Shown piece by piece: positions 8,253 to 17,386 of a stretch of DNA of 64,000 nucleotides. The notes beneath the pieces were generated by a model. The model saw only the letters and a program-made list of their open reading frames with translations. It ran no database searches and had not been told where the DNA came from. Both the position numbers and the translations under genes were made by a program. Source of the DNA: Marinobacter sp. 2_MG-2023 (lineage in GTDB: Bacteria > Pseudomonadota > Gammaproteobacteria > Pseudomonadales > Oleiphilaceae); the NCBI RefSeq assembly GCF_030546935.1, contig NZ_JAUOPH010000002.1, positions 1 through 64,000 on the forward strand, read 5' to 3'. Position 1 is the stretch's first letter, and the number at the start of each line of letters is the position of its first letter.

Positions 8253-9833
8253 ATGAAGAATGAAAATCTCAAGCGCGGGGAGGATTACTCCATCGCTCAG
8301 CTTGGCGATCCTGTGGTACTGACTCTCAGCATTGGCTTCATTGTTTTATTCGTCGGGTTCTCACTTTTTGATATAACAGCGGTCGCCGACCTTATCGGAA
8401 ACGGCTTTGCCTGGACCGCGAAAACGTTTGGCACCTATTTCCAGATGTTGCTACTGGCAACCTTCTTTATCGCAATAGGCCTGGCATGCACCCCGGCCGC
8501 CAAAGCCAAAATTGGTAATCTGGATCAGCCCGAGATGAGCACGTTCCGCTGGCTTTCGATCATTATGTGCACATTGCTTGCTGGAGGCGGCGTGTTCTTT
8601 GCTGCGGGCGAGCCTATCTACCATTTTGTAGTCACTCCGCCAGCCTTCACCAGTGAACCAGGCACCGCAGCCGCGGTCTCCAATGCTATGGCACAATCGT
8701 TCATGCACTGGGGTTTTCTGGCCTGGGCGGTTCTGGGAACTCTGGCAGCAATTGTGTTGGCCCACGCTCACTACGTGAAGGGCAAGCCACTACAACCGAG
8801 AACACTGCTCTACGCGGTATTCGGTGAGCGCGTTATGAGTGGCTGGTTGGGCAGTGTTGTTGATGCCTGCTGCGTGATTGCCGTGGTTGCCGGTACCGTT
8901 GGCCCGGTTGGTTTCCTTGCTACCCAGATGAGCTTCGGCCTGAGTGAGCTCTTCGGCCTGACGGACGGCCTGGCCACACAGTTGGCCATCCTGGTTGGCC
9001 TCGCAATTATCTACGTAACGTCGGCAATATCGGGCATTCACCGTGGCATCCAGTTCCTGAGCCGTCTGAACGTGTTTCTGGCCCTGGCGGTCGCGGCTAT
9101 TATTTTCGTCTTCGGCCCCACGCTGTTCCTCACCAACACCTATTTCCAGAGCATGGGTCAGTACGTCTCTTCTTTTATGGAAATGGCGACCATGACCGCT
9201 GAAACGGCCCCTGGCTGGTGGATGCAGTGGTGGACCGTTTTCTTCTTTGCCTGGTTTATCGGCTACGCCCCGCTGATGGCGATCTTCGTGGCCCGCATTT
9301 CCCGCGGCCGAAGCATTCGCGACATGATCCTGGCCGTTGCTGTCATGGCTCCCGTCGCCACCACAATCTGGTTCACCCTAATGGGCGGCTCAGGCATCTA
9401 TTACCAGATGACCGGCGCGATTGATCTGGCAGAGGCGCTGAACAACTTCCGCTTCGACGTGGCGACCCTCACCGTTGCTCAGGCTTTGCCGGGTGGTAGC
9501 TTTATGGCGCTGGCCATTCTGGTGCTTACCACAATCTTTGTGGCAACCACCGGCGATTCCATGAGTTACTCCATTGCAGTTGTAAGCTCTGGCCACGACC
9601 AGCCGAATACTTTTGTAAGGGCTTTCTGGGGCCTGACCATGGCGGGTATGGCAGCCATTCTTCTGTATATGGGAGCAGGCCAGATCAGTGTGCTTCAGCA
9701 GTTTATTGTGATCACCGCCATCCCGGTTTCTTTGATTCTGCTGCCGTCACTATGGCTCGGCCCCAAAGCAGCCTACGCCATGGCTCGTGAGCAGAACCTG
9801 ATAACCGGGCAAGCAGTGCCAAACAGAAGCTGA
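8253..9833 (+). CDS. BCCT-family betaine/choline/carnitine-type transporter
   Basis: A 526-residue inner-membrane transporter with about twelve hydrophobic segments. It carries the Trp-rich BCCT signature near residues 321-345 (GWWMQWWTVFFFAWFIGY) followed by ARISRGR, a typical cytoplasmic loop. The family imports quaternary ammonium or sulfonium compounds such as glycine betaine, choline, carnitine or DMSP. The frame is open from 8094, but the first hydrophobic helix follows the ATG at 8253, and an AAGG lies ten bases before it. It stands alone, divergent from the efflux operon. The substrate is not determinable; osmoprotection or DMSP uptake fit a marine cell. Confidence 0.88.
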   Translation: MKNENLKRGEDYSIAQLGDPVVLTLSIGFIVLFVGFSLFDITAVADLIGNGFAWTAKTFGTYFQMLLLATFFIAIGLACTPAAKAKIGNLDQPEMSTFRWLSIIMCTLLAGGGVFFAAGEPIYHFVVTPPAFTSEPGTAAAVSNAMAQSFMHWGFLAWAVLGTLAAIVLAHAHYVKGKPLQPRTLLYAVFGERVMSGWLGSVVDACCVIAVVAGTVGPVGFLATQMSFGLSELFGLTDGLATQLAILVGLAIIYVTSAISGIHRGIQFLSRLNVFLALAVAAIIFVFGPTLFLTNTYFQSMGQYVSSFMEMATMTAETAPGWWMQWWTVFFFAWFIGYAPLMAIFVARISRGRSIRDMILAVAVMAPVATTIWFTLMGGSGIYYQMTGAIDLAEALNNFRFDVATLTVAQALPGGSFMALAILVLTTIFVATTGDSMSYSIAVVSSGHDQPNTFVRAFWGLTMAGMAAILLYMGAGQISVLQQFIVITAIPVSLILLPSLWLGPKAAYAMAREQNLITGQAVPNRS

Positions 9834-9919
9834 ATACGATTCGTAACCAAAGTTGTCATAGCAGCGGGTGATAACAACCCTTAAGCTTGCTATCTTTAAC
9901 CCGTACCGTATTTGACCAA

Positions 9920-9950
9920 CCTCCGCGAAAGCTTTTCGCTTTCGCGGAGG
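9920..9950. terminator. Perfect 13-bp hairpin between the BCCT gene and cheV
   Basis: CCTCCGCGAAAGC pairs perfectly with GCTTTCGCGGAGG around a five-base loop. There is no T-run on either side, so it is not a textbook intrinsic terminator. It ends 22 bases before the cheV start codon and 10 bases before its ribosome site, so it would sit in the cheV leader if transcription begins upstream. It may end BCCT transcription or protect or regulate the cheV message. Confidence 0.55.
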
Positions 9951-9972
9951 GCATGTTCGCAAGGATCGGGTA

Positions 9973-10860
9973 ATGACCAGCAAAGCCAAACAATCCCAGA
10001 AACTCCTCCTGTTCCGCTTGTCAGGCACTCGGCTTTTCGGGATAGGCACGCTGAAAGTCCGGGAAATACTGCCTTACCAGCCACTGACAAAGCTTCCACA
10101 CAGTCATCATGCCGTCGTTGGAACCGCCAGCTTCCGCGGCTCCGCCGTACCGGTGATTGATATGGCAGCAGCGGTTGGCTATCCGGCTCTAACCCGGGAA
10201 GAACTGCAGAAGTCGTCGATCATCATCACAGATGTCCAACGTCAGGAAACCGGCTTTCTGGTGCGCGGCGTACAGAAAATCATCGAAACAGACTGGAAGC
10301 AGGTAAAAGCACCGCCCAAGGCTCTGGGAGACAAAGCTTTTATTACCGGCTTGCTGGACGCCGACGGCGATATCATTCAATTGCTGGATGTCGAGCTGTT
10401 GCTGGCAAACGTCTACCCTGACTCGCTGGAACCGGATGAGGTCGCACTTACTGATGTTCAGAGCGAGACCCTGAAAGCCCTCAACATTCTGCTGGTAGAT
10501 GATTCCCGTGTTGCCCGTAAACAGTTGTGCGATGCACTGGACGCAAAGAATATCTCTTACCAGGTCACGATCAGCGGTGACGACGCCCTGCAGGTTCTCC
10601 TGAACAACAACGAGCGCGGGCAACCGGTTGATATTCTGGTGAGTGATATTGAGATGCCAGGCCTGGACGGCTATGAACTGACATTCGGTGTGCGGGACAA
10701 CAGTGTACTCACACAGCCTTACATCATCCTGCATACCTCACTGAACAGCGAGATGAGCCTGAGTTACGCCAATCAGGTAGGCGCCAATGAGGCTCTAACC
10801 AAGTTTGACGCCAATGAGTTGTTGCATGCCATGCTGAGGGGCGCGAACCGGCCTGCATAA
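9973..10860 (+). CDS. cheV: CheV-type chemotaxis coupling protein (CheW + receiver)
   Basis: A 295-residue fusion of an N-terminal CheW-like coupling domain (about 9-150) and a C-terminal receiver domain (about 170-292). The receiver keeps the acidic pair Asp176-Asp177, the phospho-acceptor Asp225 (SDIEMPGLDG), Thr255 and Lys277. CheV proteins link methyl-accepting receptors to the CheA kinase, and phosphorylation tunes adaptation. AAGGA at 9961-9965 lies seven bases before the ATG. No other chemotaxis gene is near, as is usual for cheV. Confidence 0.93.
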   Translation: MTSKAKQSQKLLLFRLSGTRLFGIGTLKVREILPYQPLTKLPHSHHAVVGTASFRGSAVPVIDMAAAVGYPALTREELQKSSIIITDVQRQETGFLVRGVQKIIETDWKQVKAPPKALGDKAFITGLLDADGDIIQLLDVELLLANVYPDSLEPDEVALTDVQSETLKALNILLVDDSRVARKQLCDALDAKNISYQVTISGDDALQVLLNNNERGQPVDILVSDIEMPGLDGYELTFGVRDNSVLTQPYIILHTSLNSEMSLSYANQVGANEALTKFDANELLHAMLRGANRPA

Positions 10861-10881
10861 CATGCCGGCCGCACTACCAGC

Positions 10882-12906
10882 TTACTCGGTCTGAGGCGGC
10901 TCCGCTTGAAGCTCTTTTGAAGGGACTCGGTGTTCACCCCAGCTGCGGTATACCCTTTCCATTACCCGCTGCAGCTCTTCATCACCTACTTCCGCAGGCT
11001 CGCCACGCTCAAGCGGGTCAAAATGGAATATGTAAAGCCGGGAGGTAAACTGCTCGAATGGCAGAGAGGCCTCACCGAATCTTTCGCCGCAGCCTTCCGT
11101 GCTCACATGCACATCATCACCCCAACTCTGGCCGCTGTCATTGTTCGGGTTGTAGAAATACACCCGCATCTCCCCCTCCGGATCCAGGGCTGCCCGAAGA
11201 ATGGTTATGGCATGCCAGCCAATAAAACGTGCCGCCCTGTCAGTTACCGCGATGCCCGCAGGCTGAGGGTGGATAAGCGGCTGGTTGCCGTTGTAGTAGG
11301 GGTGATAACTGGCGTAGAAATGCCGGATAAAACCTTCCAGGTCATCCAGATTACCGGTAGCCACATCCACATTGATGGCAAAACCTCGCCCTGCAGACCA
11401 GCCGTGAAATTCCGGGTTTACCCATCTATGCGGATCGCCTTCACGGCCGATACACATGCGCCCCATCTCGCCATATATCCGGTCAAGGTGCGGCACCACA
11501 ACCAGTGATACAGGATCAAGATCAAGGGTTACTTCTGAAGCCACGCCGCCCAGACTGTCCGCCGAGGACACGGGCTGACCCTCGAAATGCATGACAATTT
11601 CGTTGTCACGAGCAGCCCATGCCACCATCTGCAACAGATAGTCCGGATCGTTGTAGGCCCACATGGACAATGCCCGGGCTGACTGACAGGTCGGATTGTT
11701 TCCCTGGCCAACGCCCAAGGGTTGCCCCAGCATATTCAGCACCCCCTGTATCAGCCAGGCCGCAGCCTGGGGCTGATAGCCGTAGGCAAGCTGCAGGCGC
11801 TCACGCGCTTGCGGGCAAAGGTTCAGCCGGGCCTGACGCCAAAGCGCAGGTGCGACAGGAGGTTGATAGAGAATGCCCCGTTCCAGCAAGAGTGCCAAGC
11901 CATATAAACCTTGAGCTGTTTCCGGGAAAACACCCTCTGTGATCAGGGTGTACACCAGTTCCCGGTAGCACATCAGGCAGTCACGCCCCGTGCTGGAAAG
12001 ACCCAGGGCTTCGCTGAGCAGGTTATCGTGACTCTCCAGAATGAAACTGACGAAGGTTGCATGATAAGGCGAGACCAGACCGGTATCGTGCATGGAGCGG
12101 GCGAATCCGGTGGCTTCGTTCTGCAATGTCTGGTAATCCATAGACTCCAGGCGCTGCTGGTACACCACGGTCCCCGGGTCTTCGCTGCACCCCCGGGTAG
12201 GACCGTAGAGACTGGAGATGAGACGGTCGGCGCCCCGCCCAGCACTGCCGAGATCAGCATCTGGTTCGGCTCTGCAAATGGCGATCTGAGTGATCATCTT
12301 GCGCACGTCAGCCACCTGAATGGGCCGCTGCTGCAGAATCCGCCAGATTTCTTCGATCAGGCTATCGATAACGTGTTCGTAACCAATATGCTGGGCTACA
12401 TGCTTCACAACATGCTGGCTGATCAGCGCAAGCCGCCCCTGCTCCCGCTCAGCTTCACCAGTCATACCGAACAACAGCCCGAGGTTAATCGCAAGAACCT
12501 GAGTCAGGTAGTGGTGCGCCTGCTCGGCAGACACTGTGGGGTGCTGATAGGCCCCTCGGGCAACGGCCAGCAGCCGGAGCTCGCTGAGCGCCTCGACAAC
12601 CACCGTGTCAGTATTCTGGCTTTGTAGCGAGTATGTGGTTAATGCCGGCAGCAGGATGGCCGGTTCCGCCCAGTCTGTACCGGCAAACACACCTGACGCC
12701 TCAAGCCGCTCCGCACGCGCCTCAATCACTGCGCAGCCTTCCGGCTGCATAAGTATCCTGCGAACAAGATCAAATACCGGCGGTAGCTTGCCAGGCTTGG
12801 AAAAAGACCGGCTCTCTTCCAGAATCCGGACTGCGTCATCCAGCCTTGTCGCCAACTTGTCCAGATTCACAACGGGGAACACATTGCCCGATTGCTGATC
12901 ATTCAA
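10882..12906 (-). CDS. Uncharacterised 674-residue protein with a possible papain/transglutaminase-like catalytic site
   Basis: I do not recognise a named family. The first 380 residues are helical and predicted soluble, with no signal peptide or membrane helix. The C-terminal part has a pattern resembling a thiol-enzyme fold: Gln401 and Cys407 spaced six apart as in papain (GQGNNPTCQSARAL), His565 in a hydrophobic strand (FIGWHAITIL), and Asn586/Asn588 in the following strand (VYFYNPNNDSG). Papain-like hydrolases and transglutaminases use this Gln-Cys-His-Asn/Asp order. The catalytic assignment is inference from spacing and context. The start has a GAGGA eleven bases upstream. It is the second gene after an ATP-grasp ligase (54-bp gap, same strand), which suggests linked work on an amide bond. 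Convergent with cheV. Confidence 0.75.
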   Translation of the reverse strand: MNDQQSGNVFPVVNLDKLATRLDDAVRILEESRSFSKPGKLPPVFDLVRRILMQPEGCAVIEARAERLEASGVFAGTDWAEPAILLPALTTYSLQSQNTDTVVVEALSELRLLAVARGAYQHPTVSAEQAHHYLTQVLAINLGLLFGMTGEAEREQGRLALISQHVVKHVAQHIGYEHVIDSLIEEIWRILQQRPIQVADVRKMITQIAICRAEPDADLGSAGRGADRLISSLYGPTRGCSEDPGTVVYQQRLESMDYQTLQNEATGFARSMHDTGLVSPYHATFVSFILESHDNLLSEALGLSSTGRDCLMCYRELVYTLITEGVFPETAQGLYGLALLLERGILYQPPVAPALWRQARLNLCPQARERLQLAYGYQPQAAAWLIQGVLNMLGQPLGVGQGNNPTCQSARALSMWAYNDPDYLLQMVAWAARDNEIVMHFEGQPVSSADSLGGVASEVTLDLDPVSLVVVPHLDRIYGEMGRMCIGREGDPHRWVNPEFHGWSAGRGFAINVDVATGNLDDLEGFIRHFYASYHPYYNGNQPLIHPQPAGIAVTDRAARFIGWHAITILRAALDPEGEMRVYFYNPNNDSGQSWGDDVHVSTEGCGERFGEASLPFEQFTSRLYIFHFDPLERGEPAEVGDEELQRVMERVYRSWGEHRVPSKELQAEPPQTE

Positions 12907-12960
12907 ACGATGTTCCTCAGGGCCTGTACCAAGCCCTATAGTTGTTGATGCATCGCCAGA

Positions 12961-14193
12961 TTATACATAGAAATCCAGATCTTCCTGATGTTTCAGGAGA
13001 TCACGCATTACGTAGGGATCCTCACCGAAGAAGTACACCAGGCCCCAGTGAGTGCCGAACGCCGTGCGCTTGGTCACCGTTTCCTCGAGCGGAGGGGTCA
13101 ATTCATGGGATTCGAAATACTCGTGATTCTCGGTTTCCTCGGGAATTTCGAGCTTGCTGACAACCCTGCGCCGTGGGTACACGCCAAAGCAACCCGCGTA
13201 GCCTTTGGCATCCACCACCTCTTTCGGGAAGAAGGCTTCGATTTCTTCGGGCGTGGTCTTGGGGTCGAATGAAAGAATCAGGCCCTGATACGCGTTGAAG
13301 CCGTAGGCTTTCTCAAGCAACTCGAAAACCTTGAACCCGGGCGGGCGATAGGCCACTTCACCAAAGTACATGGTGCTGTCACTGGTCACGAAATATTCCG
13401 GATGAACAAAACCGAAATCTATATCAAAGGTCTTGATCAGCTTTTCTATTTCACTGCGAATCTGGTCACGATACTTTTCGAGATCCGGCGTCGCTGGCAC
13501 AAAAACGGAATAGCCAAGCGTGACGTACTCGGAGATGTTCAGAAAGGCGATTTTACCGTTATGAATCCACGCCTCTACCGCAAACTCCCAGCCATCAAGG
13601 TGTGATTCCATGAGCACGGGAAACTCTTCATCCGGGATGGAATCTACTTCGTCAGGGGTGCGGATTACTCTGTGGCCAAGACAGCCAGCCTTATCAAAGG
13701 CTTTCAGGTGAATCGGGTCATTAGGGTCGCCGTCGAGCTTCAACAATGTCTGGTTAACGCGCTTCAGAAAGCGGATGACATCACCCTTGTCGTGGGCCTC
13801 TTCAAAAATACCCACCCGAATGCCACCAAGCTGCGCGCGGCGCTTCATCAGTGCCTTGTCTCTCAGCAACATGGCCTGGCCAAACAGGCGTGGCTTGTCC
13901 ATCAACACCGAGTTGATAGCGCCGGCCCATTCAACGGTTTCTTCGAACAACGGGATGGAAACATCGACCCCCATGTCTTTGAGGGTTTGAGCAATCTCGA
14001 CCGAGCGATCGTTCAGTCGCTCGAAATTCCAGGGTACGTAGGGGATGTCGTGTTCTTTGCAGTAGGGTTCTGCCCAGTCCGGTGCAACCACGACATAGCG
14101 CCGATCAAATTTATCAGCGGCTTCTACGGCGTTGAGGCTCCAGCCAAGTAAGGCAACATACCCCTTTTCAGGGTTATAGTTTTGCTCGCTCAT
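12961..14193 (-). CDS. ATP-grasp carboxylate-amine ligase-like protein
   Basis: A 410-residue cytosolic protein with the layout of ATP-grasp ligases: an N-terminal Rossmann-like region (GYVALLGWSLNAVEAAD), a central ATP-binding part from about residue 110 and the metal-binding strands FVHPEYF (Glu266) and FGEVAYRPPG (Glu279, Arg283). In the last motif the usual metal-ligand Asn (E-x-N) is Ala281, a variation also seen in some ATP-grasp enzymes. The family joins a carboxylate to an amine or thiol through an acyl phosphate. AGGAG lies seven bases before the start. It sits 61 bp after mqo and 54 bp before the 674-residue protein, so the two may be co-transcribed. The substrate is unknown; it is not a standard purine, biotin or D-Ala ligase. 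Confidence 0.82.
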   Translation of the reverse strand: MSEQNYNPEKGYVALLGWSLNAVEAADKFDRRYVVVAPDWAEPYCKEHDIPYVPWNFERLNDRSVEIAQTLKDMGVDVSIPLFEETVEWAGAINSVLMDKPRLFGQAMLLRDKALMKRRAQLGGIRVGIFEEAHDKGDVIRFLKRVNQTLLKLDGDPNDPIHLKAFDKAGCLGHRVIRTPDEVDSIPDEEFPVLMESHLDGWEFAVEAWIHNGKIAFLNISEYVTLGYSVFVPATPDLEKYRDQIRSEIEKLIKTFDIDFGFVHPEYFVTSDSTMYFGEVAYRPPGFKVFELLEKAYGFNAYQGLILSFDPKTTPEEIEAFFPKEVVDAKGYAGCFGVYPRRRVVSKLEIPEETENHEYFESHELTPPLEETVTKRTAFGTHWGLVYFFGEDPYVMRDLLKHQEDLDFYV

Positions 14194-14254
14194 CGGCTAT
14201 CTCCTACATCGGGGTGTCTCCCTACACTACGCCGATGTATGAGAATCGCAAATA

Positions 14255-15736
14255 TCAGCCCAGTTTCAGGACTGAGAGTGTTCTCTCACGAACCTTCGTC
14301 AACAGCGCTTCATCGTTGACCAGCGACTGACCGTAAGAAGGCACCATACGCTTCATGCGCTCCTGCCACTCGGGAGTCTGAATTTTTTGCGGGAAGCAAC
14401 GCTCAATCACACTGATCATGGCGTTTGCTGCTGTCGATGCACCGGGCGAGGCTCCGAGCAGAGCGGCCAGAGTGCCGTCTTTCGCAGCCACGATTTCAGT
14501 ACCAAATTCCAGCTTTCCACCGCCACCTTCGGCCTGCTTGATAATCTGGACCCGCTGGCCGGCGTTACGCAGCTCCCAGTTGCCTTCCTCGGCTTCCGGG
14601 AAGAAATTACGCAGAGCCTCCACACGATCACCATGCGACTGGAAAACTTCACCAATCAAATAGCGCGTGAGATCCATGTTGCTCTTGCTCACCGACAGCA
14701 TCGGCTTGAGGTTGGTCGTGCGCACTGAGCCAAACAGGTCGAAAATCGAGCCCTGCTTGAGGAATCTTGTGGTAAACCCTGCAAACGGACCGAACAACAG
14801 AGCGGGCTCGCCATTGATAATGCGGGTATCCAGGTGCGGTACCGACATGGGAGGCGCGCCAATTGGCGCCTTGCCATAAACCTTGGCGTGGTGCTTCTCC
14901 ACGACCTCTGGCTTGCGACATACCAGCCACTGACCGCTGACAGGGAAGCCTCCATAGCCACGGGCTTCATCAATTCCGGATTTCTGCAGCATCGGCAAAG
15001 CGCCGCCGCCGGCACCCAGGAATACAAAATCCGTTTCCAGCTTGGTCAATTCACCCGTGTGCTGGTTTTTAACCCGCACTTTCCAGCGGCCGTTGTCACG
15101 CTGGTCTATATAGTGCACAGGGCAACCCAGCATTAACTCGAAGTTGGGCTCGCTCTGCAGGTAATCGACCATGTTGCGGGTCAGGGAGCCAAAATCAACA
15201 TCGGAGCCATGGCGAATACGGGTTGCAGCAACACGCTGCATCGGATCCCGGCCCTGAACAATCAGAGGCATCCACTCTTCAAGATCCCGTGGCGACTCGG
15301 TATATTCCATCTCACGGAACAGGTGATGGGCACTCAGGCGCTCGTAACGCCGTTTGAGGAAAGCCACATCTTTTTCACCCCAGACAAAACTCTGGTGAGG
15401 TGTGCGGTTAATGAATTTTGAAGGCTCGGGCAGCATGCCCTGCTCTACCAGGTGTGACCAGAACTGCAACGAGACCTCGAATTGCGCGTTGATCTGAAGC
15501 GCGCGCTCGATAGCCACATCCCCGTCTTCTGTCTCCGGTGTGTAGTTGAGCTCACAGTAGCCCGCATGGCCGGTTCCTGCGTTGTTCCATCCATCGGTAC
15601 TTTCATGGGCAACGTGGTCAAGACGCTCCAACATGACAATTTTCATGGACGGATCGAGTTGCCTGAGCATCACACCGAGAGTGGCGCTCATGACACCACC
15701 GCCGACCAGCACTACGTCTGCCTGTTTAACGGCCAT
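14255..15736 (-). CDS. mqo: Malate:quinone oxidoreductase
   Basis: A 493-residue FAD enzyme that oxidises malate to oxaloacetate and passes electrons to the quinone pool at the inner membrane. The N-terminal dinucleotide fold VLVGGGVMSATLG and the family-specific stretches STDGWNNAGTGHAGYCELNY and GGGGKLEFGTEIV are clear. Length is as expected. It may share a transcript with the ATP-grasp gene 61 bp downstream, though a separate promoter is possible. An AGGGTG lies upstream of the ATG. Confidence 0.96.
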   Translation of the reverse strand: MAVKQADVVLVGGGVMSATLGVMLRQLDPSMKIVMLERLDHVAHESTDGWNNAGTGHAGYCELNYTPETEDGDVAIERALQINAQFEVSLQFWSHLVEQGMLPEPSKFINRTPHQSFVWGEKDVAFLKRRYERLSAHHLFREMEYTESPRDLEEWMPLIVQGRDPMQRVAATRIRHGSDVDFGSLTRNMVDYLQSEPNFELMLGCPVHYIDQRDNGRWKVRVKNQHTGELTKLETDFVFLGAGGGALPMLQKSGIDEARGYGGFPVSGQWLVCRKPEVVEKHHAKVYGKAPIGAPPMSVPHLDTRIINGEPALLFGPFAGFTTRFLKQGSIFDLFGSVRTTNLKPMLSVSKSNMDLTRYLIGEVFQSHGDRVEALRNFFPEAEEGNWELRNAGQRVQIIKQAEGGGGKLEFGTEIVAAKDGTLAALLGASPGASTAANAMISVIERCFPQKIQTPEWQERMKRMVPSYGQSLVNDEALLTKVRERTLSVLKLG

Positions 15737-16216
15737 TGATTTTCACCCTAGCTATTTATGAGCCTTTCGCCTCCCCACGATCAGCAGAGAGATCAGTCGG
15801 ATGCTGGCCAGTCGCGAGGTAAAAGGCGCTGCCCTATGCGTCCGTCAAAAATGTGAGCGCAATTATCCGGATTTTACGAAAATAATAAATTGCGATTGCG
15901 AATCGTTGCGGGTCTGTGCGCGGCTAAAGGACGACATTGTCTTATTACGAACAATGGCTTGCGCCGGCTTATAGGTAATCATCCGGACACATGTCGCGAC
16001 AAGCTTTCTGATCATTTTCGCTTCTTTGAACTGCAATATCACCGCAACTTTAGTCTCATACCATTGCTCGCCCCGGATCCTGACTCTTCATCCGAAAGGT
16101 GCTGACCTTCACCGCCCATATGCGGTATCTTGCACACCGTTCCGGTGCTTGCATCTTTGCACGTACAGGTCTAATACCGGATTTTTTTGTAAAAGGCATC
16201 TGACTGAGGCTCATCT
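15737..16216. other. 480-base region without a gene between mqo and the cation exchanger
   Basis: It must hold the divergent promoters of mqo and the Ca2+/Na+ exchanger. Short open frames here have no ribosome site or recognisable product. The only structure noticed is CATTGT / ACAATG separated by ten bases at 15935-15956. No RNA gene could be recognised. Confidence 0.5.
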
Positions 16217-17200
16217 ATGGGAATGGCAATTGCCGCAATCATCGCCGGCCTTGTATTGCTGGTCTGGAGTGCAGACAAGTTCGTGGAAGGCGCTGCTGCA
16301 ACCGCCAAACACCTGGGCATGCCCACGCTGCTCATCGGTATGGTAATTATCGGGTTCGGCACCTCAGCACCGGAACTGGCCGTGTCTGCCATGGCCGCTG
16401 CCGACGGCAATCCCGGACTTGCGCTGGGTAACGGTTATGGCTCCAACATCACTAACATCGCTTTGATTGTTGGCCTGACCGCTGTGATTGCGCCCATTGC
16501 CGTGCATTCCCAGGTTATCCGCAAAGAACTCCCTCTGCTCGTGGTGCTCACCCTGATTGCAGGCGCCCAATTGCTCGATGGTGAGCTAACACGGCTGGAT
16601 GGCTGGGTATTGTTGGGCGTATTTTCTGCGGTGATGGGCTGGTCGATTTTCCAGGGCATGCGCGGCAAAGGCGACTCCCTGGCCGGTGAAACCGATGCCC
16701 AGCTGACCGACGAACTGATGGCAATGAAAACTGCCATTATGTGGCTGGTTATCGGCCTCATTTTACTCGTTGTCAGCTCCCGCCTGCTCGTCTGGGGTGC
16801 AGTTACCATCGCACAGAGTCTGGGAGTCAGTGATCTGGTGATCGGCCTCACGATCGTGGCGATTGGCACGTCGCTGCCAGAACTGGCCTCGGCTCTCGCC
16901 GCGGTACGGAAAAACGAACACGACCTGATCCTGGGCAATATTCTTGGTTCAGGTATCTTCAACACCCTGGCCGTCGTCGGCCTGGCAGCTGTTATCCAAC
17001 CTCTATCTGTAGCTCCGGAAGTTCTCTATCGGGACTGGACACTGATGCTGGCGCTGACAGTTGGTCTGCTTATTATGGGCTTCGGAATGACCGGCTTGCG
17101 GAAAGTTATCAGCCGATTTGATGGCTCTCTTCTACTACTGGTTTACGTCGCGTATACCGGCTACCTGCTCTCTACAGTTGTTGCTGCCAGCACGAGCTGA
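16217..17200 (+). CDS. Calcium/sodium exchanger, CaCA superfamily (YrbG-like)
   Basis: A 327-residue membrane protein with about ten hydrophobic segments and two inverted copies of the alpha repeat: GFGTSAPELAVSAMAA (about 51-66) and AIGTSLPELASALAAV (about 215-230). Each is followed by a G-N-x-x-G-S-N/G ion-binding motif. The family exchanges Ca2+ for Na+ or H+ across the inner membrane. A GAGG lies seven bases before the ATG at 16217. It is a single-gene unit with no obvious functional neighbour. Confidence 0.93.
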   Translation: MGMAIAAIIAGLVLLVWSADKFVEGAAATAKHLGMPTLLIGMVIIGFGTSAPELAVSAMAAADGNPGLALGNGYGSNITNIALIVGLTAVIAPIAVHSQVIRKELPLLVVLTLIAGAQLLDGELTRLDGWVLLGVFSAVMGWSIFQGMRGKGDSLAGETDAQLTDELMAMKTAIMWLVIGLILLVVSSRLLVWGAVTIAQSLGVSDLVIGLTIVAIGTSLPELASALAAVRKNEHDLILGNILGSGIFNTLAVVGLAAVIQPLSVAPEVLYRDWTLMLALTVGLLIMGFGMTGLRKVISRFDGSLLLLVYVAYTGYLLSTVVAASTS

Positions 17201-17311
17201 CATTTAAGCCCTTTACCCCCTTGCCTACTCACATTCAGTTGAGCCCTCGAAAGCACACTTCCGGTTTGTTTCCTGCCGGAGTGTTGCTCATTTACTAATC
17301 AGCACCTATAA

Positions 17312-17327
17312 GTTATAAGGATATAAC
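17312..17327. promoter_or_regulatory. Inverted repeat upstream of sorA
   Basis: GTTATA, AGGA, TATAAC: a perfect 6-bp inverted repeat with a four-base centre, 60 bp before the sorA start codon. It could be an operator for a repressor or activator of the sulfite dehydrogenase genes, or chance in an AT-rich patch. No regulator gene is adjacent. Confidence 0.4.
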
Positions 17328-17386
17328 CTGCCCGCTCGAGAGCAGACCCGCACCGTCCAACTACAAACCAAATAAGGAGACGGATC

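Noticed and set aside
15935..15956. CATTGT/ACAATG inverted repeat in the mqo-exchanger gap
   Set aside because: Six-base arms over ten bases can occur by chance in 480 bases, and its position does not match either promoter well.
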